Below, piece by piece: positions 58,142-64,000 of a stretch of DNA of 64,000 nucleotides. Both the position numbers and the translations under genes were made by a program. The notes beneath the pieces are model-generated. The model was not told where the DNA came from, made no database searches, and saw nothing but the letters and a program-made list of their open reading frames with translations. The stretch covers positions 186,001-250,000 of the forward strand of contig NZ_JAGEOK010000015.1 in the NCBI RefSeq assembly GCF_017573545.1. The letters are read 5' to 3'. The DNA is from Actinomadura nitritigenes. Its GTDB lineage: Bacteria > Actinomycetota > Actinomycetes > Streptosporangiales > Streptosporangiaceae. Each line of letters begins with the position of its first letter. The stretch's first letter is position 1.

Positions 58142-59188
58142 ATGGAGGATCCGCTGTCCAGGCGAGCACTCATCACCGGCATCACCGGACAGGACGGCTC
58201 GTACCTGGCCGAGCATCTGCTTGAGCTGGGGTACGAGGTGTGGGGCCTGGTCCGGGGGCAGGCGAATCCGCACGTGTCGCGGCTGCGCAAGCACATCGGC
58301 GACGTCCAGATCACGACGGGCGACCTGCTGGACCAGGGCAGCCTGATCTCCGCGGTCGAGCGGGTCAGGCCCGACGAGGTCTACAACCTCGGCGCGATCT
58401 CCTACGTCCCGATGTCGTGGCAGCAGGCGGAGCTCACCGCCGAGGTGACCGGCATGGGCGTGCTGCGGATGCTGGAGGCCATCCGGGTGGTGTCGGGCAT
58501 CAGCCCGTCCCGCACGCCCGGCAGCGAGCAGATCCGGTTCTACCAGGCGTCGTCCTCGGAGATGTTCGGGATGGTCCGGGAGACCCCGCAGAACGAGAGG
58601 ACGCCCTTCCACCCGCGCAGCCCGTACGGCGTCGCGAAGAGCTACGGGCACTACATCACGCAGAACTACCGCGAGTCGTACGGGATGTTCGCGGTCAGCG
58701 GCATCCTGTTCAACCACGAGTCGCCGCGCCGCGGCGCCGAGTTCGTCACGCGGAAGGTGTCGCTCGGCGCCGCCCGCATCAAGCTGGGCCTCGCGAAGGA
58801 GCTGCGGCTCGGCAACCTCGACGCCCGCCGCGACTGGGGCTACGCCGGCGACTACGCGCGCGCGATGCGGATGATGCTCGCCCAGGACTCCCCCGAGGAC
58901 TACGTGATCGGGACGGGCCAGACCCAGTCGGTGCGCGAGCTGGTCGAGTTCGCGTTCCGCACCGCCGGGCTGAACTGGGAGGACCACGTCGTCCTGGACG
59001 ACCGGTACACCCGTCCGGCGGAGGTCGACCTGCTGTGCGCCGACCCGAAGCGGGCCCGCGAGCAGCTCGGCTGGGAGCCCGAGGTCGACTTCGAGGGCCT
59101 GGTGACCATGATGGTCGAGTCGGACCTGCGGCTGCTCGCCGAGTCCGCCCGTCCCGAGGACGAGCCGTTCAGCCCCGACCACTGGTGA
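58142..59188 (+). CDS. gmd: GDP-mannose 4,6-dehydratase
   Basis: 348 aa from ATG 58142. Extended SDR: cofactor motif ALITGITGQDGSYLAEHLLE, catalytic Ser/Glu segment YQASSSEMFG, Tyr-x3-Lys in SPYGVAKSYGHY, and HESPRRGAEFVTRKV and NLDARRDWGYAGDYARAM, all diagnostic of Gmd. It makes GDP-4-keto-6-deoxymannose, precursor of GDP-fucose, GDP-rhamnose or GDP-perosamine for glycans. No partner reductase or epimerase is next to it, so the final sugar cannot be told. Confidence 0.96.
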   Translation: MEDPLSRRALITGITGQDGSYLAEHLLELGYEVWGLVRGQANPHVSRLRKHIGDVQITTGDLLDQGSLISAVERVRPDEVYNLGAISYVPMSWQQAELTAEVTGMGVLRMLEAIRVVSGISPSRTPGSEQIRFYQASSSEMFGMVRETPQNERTPFHPRSPYGVAKSYGHYITQNYRESYGMFAVSGILFNHESPRRGAEFVTRKVSLGAARIKLGLAKELRLGNLDARRDWGYAGDYARAMRMMLAQDSPEDYVIGTGQTQSVRELVEFAFRTAGLNWEDHVVLDDRYTRPAEVDLLCADPKRAREQLGWEPEVDFEGLVTMMVESDLRLLAESARPEDEPFSPDHW

Positions 59189-59220
59189 TCCGTTGACGGC
59201 GGGCGTGGCACGATGCCCGT

Positions 59221-59484
59221 ATGGCCACTTGTGAGCACGTGCAGTCCATTCCGCTCGAGGACCCGGCGCCGAACACGCCGCAGGGCTGCCAGGAATGCCT
59301 GGAACAGGGCACCCGGTGGGTGCACCTGCGGCTCTGCCTGAGCTGCGGGCACGTCGGCTGCTGCGACTCCTCCCCCATGCGGCACGCCACGGCGCACTAC
59401 CAGAAGGAGGGGCACCCGATCGTCCGCTCGTTCGAGCCCGGCGAGGACTGGCGCTGGTGCTTCGCCGACGAACTGATCGTGTGA
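59221..59484 (+). CDS. Small UBP-type zinc-finger protein
   Basis: 87 aa from ATG 59221. A bacterial zf-UBP domain occupies nearly all of it: CEHVQSIP, GCQECLEQGTRWVHLRLC, CGHVGCCDSSPMRHATAHYQ and a late HPIVRSFEPGEDWRWCF. In eukaryotes this finger binds the ubiquitin C-terminus. Bacterial stand-alone versions are common in actinobacteria; the ligand is unknown and might be a Gly-Gly-ended modifier such as Pup or a free C-terminus, which is speculation. It is 37 nt before the MFS gene, on the same strand. Confidence 0.93.
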   Translation: MATCEHVQSIPLEDPAPNTPQGCQECLEQGTRWVHLRLCLSCGHVGCCDSSPMRHATAHYQKEGHPIVRSFEPGEDWRWCFADELIV

Positions 59485-59521
59485 TGTCGCGCGGGAGGGC
59501 GTCCTGCGGCGGGAGGCGCTG

Positions 59522-61108
59522 ATGCCGGACGTCCGGTTGGGCACCGCGCCGGGGCGCTGGATCCTGCTGGCGACCGTCCTCGGGTCGAGCGTGGCGATGC
59601 TCGACTCGACCGTGGTGAACGTGGCGCTGCCGAGGCTCGCGCGGGACCTGCACGCCGACATGGCGGGGCTGCAGTGGACGGTCAACGCCTACACCCTCAC
59701 CCTCGCCGGGTTCATCCTGCTCGGCGGGTCGCTCGGCGACCGGTACGGCCGCCGCCGGATCTTCCTGATCGGCGTGGTGTGGTTCGCGGTGGCGTCGGTG
59801 CTGTGCGGGATGGCGCTGAACGTCGAGATGCTGGTGCTCTCGCGGGCGCTGCAGGGGATGGGCGGCGCGCTGCTCACCCCGGGCTCGCTGGCGATCATCC
59901 AGGCGTCGTTCGCGTCCGACGACCGGCCGCGCGCGGTCGGCGCCTGGTCGGGGCTCGGCGGCGTCGCCGGGGCGGTCGGCCCCTTCGCGGGCGGCTGGCT
60001 GGTCGAGGTGGCGGGCTGGCGGTGGGTGTTCCTCCTCAACGTGCCGCTCGCGGTGGTCGTGGTGCTCGTCGCCGCCCGGCACGTCCCCGAGAGCGTCGAT
60101 CCGGCCGCCCGCGGACGTTTCGACGTGCCCGGCGCCGCGCTCGCCGCGCTCGCCCTGGCGGGGACGACGTACGCGCTGACCGAGGCGCCGGGCGGCCGCA
60201 CGCCGGGCGCCGTGATCGCCGTCGCGGCCGTGGCGGGCGTCGCGGCGGCGGCCGGGTTCGTCCTGCTGGAGCGGGCGCGCGGGCGGGGCCGGCGGCTGTT
60301 CGGCGGCCCGGTCCGGGCGGGCGGGCGCGAGGTGCCGCAGCCGATGCTGCCGCTGGACGTGTTCGCCTCCCGGCAGTTCTCCGCGGTCAACGTCGTCACG
60401 TTCATCATGTACGGCGGGATGGGCGTGCTGTTCTTCCTGTTCGTGCTCAACCTCCAGGTGGTCGGCGGGTTCTCGCCGATCGCGGCGGGCACCGCGCTGC
60501 TGCCCGTCACGGTGCTGATGCTGCTGCTGTCGGCGCGGGCGGGCGCGCTCGCGCAGAAGATCGGCCCGCGGCTGCCGATGACCGCCGGTCTGGTGGTCGC
60601 CGCGTTCGGGATGCTCCTGGTCGGGCGGATCGGCAAGGACACCTCCTACGTGCGGGACGTGCTGCCCGCCGTGGTGGTCTTCGGGCTGGGGCTGTCCGCG
60701 GTCGTCGCTCCGCTGACCGCCACGGTGCTCGCGACGGCGGACGTCCGGCACGCGGGGGTGGCCAGCGGCGTCAACAACGCGGTCGCGCGGGCCGCCGGGC
60801 TGCTCGCGGTCGCGGCGATCCCGCCGCTGGCCGGGCTGACCGGCGACGCCTACAACGACCCCGCCCTCTTCTCGCACGGCTTCCGCATCGCCATGACGGC
60901 CTGCGCGGCGCTGCTGGCCGCGGGCGCCGTCCTGACGTTCCTCACCGTGTCCGGCGACGCGCTGCGCGCGCCGACCGGCGAGCAGGTCGAACCGGAGTGC
61001 CGGAGGCACTGCTCCGTCGGCGCCCCGCAACTCCAGCCCGAACCGGAGGCCGTCCCCGCCGGCTCTCCCGGGCCGAACGACCGGAACGCGGCCCCGCCGC
61101 GGCCGTGA
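59522..61108 (+). CDS. MFS transporter, DHA2 (14-helix) drug exporter family
   Basis: 528 aa from ATG 59522 with GGGAGGCGC upstream. Fourteen membrane helices with DHA2 signatures: motif D1 LDSTVVNVALPRLARDL, WTVNAYTLTLAGFILLGGSLGDRYGRR (motif A, divided by a helix) and motif C-like GPFAGGWLVEVAGWRWVFLLN. Proton-driven export of drugs or metabolites. The C-terminal 40 residues are a charged cytoplasmic tail. The next gene, a LysR regulator 72 nt away, may control it. Confidence 0.92.
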   Translation: MPDVRLGTAPGRWILLATVLGSSVAMLDSTVVNVALPRLARDLHADMAGLQWTVNAYTLTLAGFILLGGSLGDRYGRRRIFLIGVVWFAVASVLCGMALNVEMLVLSRALQGMGGALLTPGSLAIIQASFASDDRPRAVGAWSGLGGVAGAVGPFAGGWLVEVAGWRWVFLLNVPLAVVVVLVAARHVPESVDPAARGRFDVPGAALAALALAGTTYALTEAPGGRTPGAVIAVAAVAGVAAAAGFVLLERARGRGRRLFGGPVRAGGREVPQPMLPLDVFASRQFSAVNVVTFIMYGGMGVLFFLFVLNLQVVGGFSPIAAGTALLPVTVLMLLLSARAGALAQKIGPRLPMTAGLVVAAFGMLLVGRIGKDTSYVRDVLPAVVVFGLGLSAVVAPLTATVLATADVRHAGVASGVNNAVARAAGLLAVAAIPPLAGLTGDAYNDPALFSHGFRIAMTACAALLAAGAVLTFLTVSGDALRAPTGEQVEPECRRHCSVGAPQLQPEPEAVPAGSPGPNDRNAAPPRP

Positions 61109-61180
61109 CCGCCCGGCCGTTCTCGGGCCGATTCCGGCTATGTCCAGGACCGGAGCGGTTCGTTGTCATACGGTCGTGGC

Positions 61181-62068
61181 ATGAATCTGCGGCAGCTGCG
61201 CTACGTCGTGGCGACCGCCGACCACGGCACGATGACGTCGGCGGCCCAGGCTCTCTATGTCGCGCAGCCCGCGCTGTCGCGCGCCGTCCGCGAGCTGGAG
61301 CGGGAGCTCGGCGTGGAGCTGTTCGCGCGCTCCGGCCGGGGCGTGGTCCTCACCCCCGTCGGCGAGCGGGTGGTCCGTGAGGCGCGGGCGGCGCTGGACG
61401 CCGTCGACGCGATCGAGGGGATGTCGGCGGCCCGCTCCGACGGGCGCGGCGCCGAGCTCCGCGTCGCCACCACACCGTCGCTGGAGCCGGAGCTGATCGG
61501 GCGGCTGCTCCCCCGCTTCGCCCGGGACCAGCCGGCGGTGCGGGTCCGGGTGGTGCGGTGCGCGGGCCGGGAGGAGGTCGCCGCCCTGCTGCGGGCCGGG
61601 CGCGCCGACCTCGCGCTCACCGACCTTCCGGTCCCCGGCGACCTCACGGCGCACCCGTTCGAGCAGCGGGAGATGGTACTGGTCTCGCCGCCCGCGCTGC
61701 GGATCCGCGAGCCGGTGCCGCCCGCCGCGCTGGACGGCATGCGGCTGGTGCTCCCGGCCCGCGGCGGCGCCCGGCGCGCGGAGGTCGACGCGGTGCTGCG
61801 GCGGTTCGGCGCGAAGCCGGTGCCGGTCGCGGAGTCCGACGAGCGGGCGGCCTGGTTGGGCTGGGTCCGCGCCGGGCTCGGCTCGCTGCTGTGGTACCGC
61901 AACCAGCTGGAGGACACCGACGGCCTGGCCGTCCGGTCGTTCATGCCGCCGATCACCCGGCTGATCGGGCTGGTGCACGCGCACCGGCGGCTCCCGCCGT
62001 CCGCCCGCGACTTCCTGGCCTTCGCGAAGGACGACGGGCGGGAGCCGCGCGGGCGCGAGCCCCGCTGA
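61181..62068 (+). CDS. LysR-family transcriptional regulator
   Basis: 295 aa from ATG 61181. HTH at residues 1-60 (RQLRYVVATADHGTMTSAAQAL, divided, then AQPALSRAVRELERELGVEL) and substrate-binding domain from about 90. The late VGWVRAGLGSLLWYR-type segment replaces the usual GxGxALLP. Lies between the MFS exporter and the second antiporter on the same strand; either could be its target. Confidence 0.9.
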   Translation: MNLRQLRYVVATADHGTMTSAAQALYVAQPALSRAVRELERELGVELFARSGRGVVLTPVGERVVREARAALDAVDAIEGMSAARSDGRGAELRVATTPSLEPELIGRLLPRFARDQPAVRVRVVRCAGREEVAALLRAGRADLALTDLPVPGDLTAHPFEQREMVLVSPPALRIREPVPPAALDGMRLVLPARGGARRAEVDAVLRRFGAKPVPVAESDERAAWLGWVRAGLGSLLWYRNQLEDTDGLAVRSFMPPITRLIGLVHAHRRLPPSARDFLAFAKDDGREPRGREPR

Positions 62069-62140
62069 GCACGCCTCATCCCGCCCGGACGGCCGGCCGC
62101 CGGGTTCGGGGCGAACCGTCGGCCATGCCATGATCTGCGC

Positions 62141-63733
62141 GTGGAGACGACGCACGCACTCTGGCTGCTGGCCGTGCCGGTCGGCGCGCTGATGGTGGCC
62201 GCGGCGGCGCGCCGGGCCGGAGCGCCCGCGCCGCTGGTCCTGGTGATCGCGGGGCTGCTGTTCTCGTTCGTGCCGGGCGTGCCGGAGTTCGGGCTGAACC
62301 CGGAGTTCGTCCTGTACGTCTTCCTGCCGCCGCTGCTGTTCTCCGCCGCGTGGCAGAGCTCGTACGCGAACATGCGGGAGAACGCCTGGTCGATCGGGCT
62401 GCTGTCGGTCGGGCTGGTCCTGTTCACCACGTTCGCCGTCGGCTACGCGGCGCATCTGCTCGTCCCGGGGCTGCCCCTGTCGGCCGCGTTCGTGCTCGGC
62501 GCGATCGTCGCGCCGCCGGACGCGGTCGCGGCGGTCAGCGTGGCGCAGCGGCTCGGGCTGCCGCGCCGCATGGTGACGGTGCTGGTCGGGGAGAGCCTGT
62601 TCAACGACGCGACGGCGCTGACCGCGTTCCGCGTCGCGGTGATCGCGGCGACGGGCGCGGGGTTCACGCTGGCGGACGGGGTGTGGCGGTTCCTGTTCTC
62701 GGCGGTGGCCGGCACGGCGGTCGGGCTGCTGCTCGGGCCGCCGCTGCACTGGCTGCGGACCCGCATGAACGACCCGCTGGTGGAGAACGGGGTGGCGGTG
62801 CTCGCGCCGTTCGCGGCGTACCTGATCGCCGAGAGCGTGCACGCCTCCGGCGTGATCGCGGTGGTGGTCAGCGGGATCTACCTCGGCCACCGCTTCACCG
62901 AGTCGGCGCCGGTGACCCGGCTGATCGGGCACTCGTTCTGGAAGGTCGTCGTCTTCGTCCTGGAGTCGGTGGTGTTCCTGCTGATCGGGCTGCAGCTGCC
63001 GCCGGTGGTGAACGGGCTGTCCGGGCACGGCTGGCCGGAGCTGACCTGGTGGGCCGCGGCGATCTTCGCGGTGACGGTGGCGGCCCGGTTCGTCTGGGTC
63101 TTCCCCGCGTCCCGGCTGCCGCGGCTGCTGTCGCGCAGGGAGCGGGCCCGCGAGGACGTCGGATGGCGCGGCGCGACCGTCGTGTCGTGGGCGGGGATGC
63201 GCGGGGTGGTGTCGCTCGCGGCCGCGTTCGCGATCCCGTTCGAGGCGTCGCACGCCCCCTTCCCCGGCCGCGACCTGATCATCTTCTTCACGTTCACGAC
63301 CGTGCTCGGGACGCTGCTGGTGCAGGGGCTGACGTTCCCGGCGCTGATCCGGATGCTGCGCATCGGCAGCGAGCGGGAGCGCTACACCGACACGGTGGCG
63401 GAGGCGGGCGCGCAGCACGCGGCGGCGAAGGCGGCGCTGGAGCGGCTGGAGGAGCTGAACACCGCCGAGGAGCTCGACGAGGCGGTCGTGCAGCGGCTGC
63501 GGCAGCTGGCCGAGCACCGGCAGCTGCGGGCGTGGGAGCGGCTCGGCGGCGGGACGGGCCCGGAGGGCGAGGAGGTCCCGACGGCCACCTACCGGCGGCT
63601 GCGGCGGGAGATGCTGGCGGCGGAGCGACGGGTGTTCGTGCAGATGCGCGACGACCGCCGGATCGACGACGAGGTGCTGAACCGGGTCCTGCACGAGCTG
63701 GACCTCGAGGAGGTCGCGCTCAGCCGCGACTGA
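62141..63733 (+). CDS. CPA1-family Na+/H+ antiporter (second of two)
   Basis: 530 aa from GTG 62141. About twelve helices with VFLPPLLFSAAWQSSY, AIVAPPDAVAAVSVAQRLG and VGESLFNDATALTAFR, the CPA1 ion-binding core, and GMRGVVSLAAAFAIP. Compared with the copy at 54.5 kb it has APPD where that one has APTD, and a similar soluble coiled-coil tail (residues 420-530). Exports Na+ or K+ against H+. A LysR gene is 72 nt upstream. Confidence 0.92.
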   Translation: METTHALWLLAVPVGALMVAAAARRAGAPAPLVLVIAGLLFSFVPGVPEFGLNPEFVLYVFLPPLLFSAAWQSSYANMRENAWSIGLLSVGLVLFTTFAVGYAAHLLVPGLPLSAAFVLGAIVAPPDAVAAVSVAQRLGLPRRMVTVLVGESLFNDATALTAFRVAVIAATGAGFTLADGVWRFLFSAVAGTAVGLLLGPPLHWLRTRMNDPLVENGVAVLAPFAAYLIAESVHASGVIAVVVSGIYLGHRFTESAPVTRLIGHSFWKVVVFVLESVVFLLIGLQLPPVVNGLSGHGWPELTWWAAAIFAVTVAARFVWVFPASRLPRLLSRRERAREDVGWRGATVVSWAGMRGVVSLAAAFAIPFEASHAPFPGRDLIIFFTFTTVLGTLLVQGLTFPALIRMLRIGSERERYTDTVAEAGAQHAAAKAALERLEELNTAEELDEAVVQRLRQLAEHRQLRAWERLGGGTGPEGEEVPTATYRRLRREMLAAERRVFVQMRDDRRIDDEVLNRVLHELDLEEVALSRD

Positions 63734-63829
63734 CGCGGCCGCCCGGGGCCCCGGCGGGGCGCGGACGCCGGCCCCGGTCGTGGCTGACGCCGCCGGGGCG
63801 CCGGGAACGGCGCCCGCGGCGGCCCTCCT

Positions 63830-64000
63830 TCACGCCCCGTTCAGGGGCCGCTCGGGGAGTTCGACGGCATAGGACTCCTTCACCACGTCCAGGTGGTGCC
63901 AGGACTCCCGCACCGTCACGCCGGGCACGGACCGGATCCCGTCCAGGACGGCGACCAGCTCCGCGCGGGAGGCGGCCTCGGCCTGGCCGACGATGTCGTA
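63830..64000 (-). CDS. Lrp/AsnC-family regulator, C-terminal part only
   Basis: 56 codons plus stop are inside the window; the 5' part is beyond the right edge. The visible piece YDIVGQAEAASRAELVAVLD, then GIRSVPGVTVRESWHHLDVV, is the Lrp/AsnC ligand-binding (RAM) alpha-beta domain. A small regulator of amino-acid metabolism is likely. Convergent with the antiporter gene. Confidence 0.8.
   Translation of the reverse strand, partial: YDIVGQAEAASRAELVAVLDGIRSVPGVTVRESWHHLDVVKESYAVELPERPLNGA

Noticed and set aside
1..64000. Mobile elements, prophage, CRISPR or a defence island
   Set aside because: No transposase, integrase, phage or cas-like protein, no terminal repeats or spaced repeat array, and no drop in GC content were seen. 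The tRNA cluster has no adjacent integrase or duplicated tRNA end within the window.

Overview
The window is very GC-rich (third codon positions almost all G or C), uses many GTG and TTG starts, and has tightly packed operons with 4-nt stop/start overlaps. This codon and gene content (DUF574-type SAM methyltransferase, FolP2-type dihydropteroate synthase paralogue, Ldt-type L,D-transpeptidases with Ig-like domains, actinobacterial SOS box, several IclR/TetR/LacI/LysR/ROK regulators) indicates a chromosomal segment of a filamentous actinomycete, perhaps near Actinomadura/Thermomonosporaceae. The genus is an inference. No insertion sequence, phage gene or CRISPR array was seen.

Layout. 1-3.3 kb: a Rieske oxygenase (cut by the left edge) with IclR, PaaX-like and TetR regulators. 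3.4-8.0 kb: two paralogous membrane histidine kinases flanking a NarL-type response regulator. The two kinases have lost complementary catalytic parts. 8.3-19.0 kb: a LacI-controlled sugar-oxidation locus: MR/enolase-superfamily dehydratase, Zn-dehydrogenase, unknown 333-aa protein, ChvE/MmsA/MmsB importer, secreted aldose 1-epimerase and SMP-30 lactonase, with matching palindromic operators at the regulator and the operon. 19.0-23.6 kb: methyltransferase, TetR/SDR pair, SOS-boxed DNA polymerase IV and an alpha/beta hydrolase. 23.6-35.7 kb: a xylan/xylo-oligosaccharide locus: ABC importer, a single-polypeptide fusion of a LacI repressor to a GH3 glycosidase, GH43 glycosidase, ROK repressor, xylulokinase and xylose isomerase. 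35.8-43.2 kb: a lipoprotein/adaptor/ABC export operon divergent from an OmpR-type two-component system, followed by a NarL-type two-component system. 43.3-51.6 kb: Lnt-like acyltransferase, DUF3533-like membrane protein, phosphatase, DinB-fold protein, two L,D-transpeptidases, membrane protein and LysR. 51.7-53.6 kb: aminotransferase and a three-tRNA cluster with two atypical members. 53.9-64.0 kb: orphan 190-aa protein, two CPA1 antiporters, CGNR zinc-finger regulator, FolP2, GDP-mannose dehydratase, UBP zinc-finger protein, MFS exporter, LysR and the tail of an Lrp/AsnC regulator.

How parts work together. In the xylan locus, imported oligosaccharides would be cut in the cytoplasm by the GH3 and GH43 enzymes and the xylose passed through XylA and XylB. 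Repression would be by the LacI part of the fusion and by the ROK protein. The two most unusual items are the LacI-GH3 fusion (a repressor physically joined to the enzyme of its own pathway) and the split-looking kinase pair. Both are direct reads of the sequence; their mechanisms are inferences.
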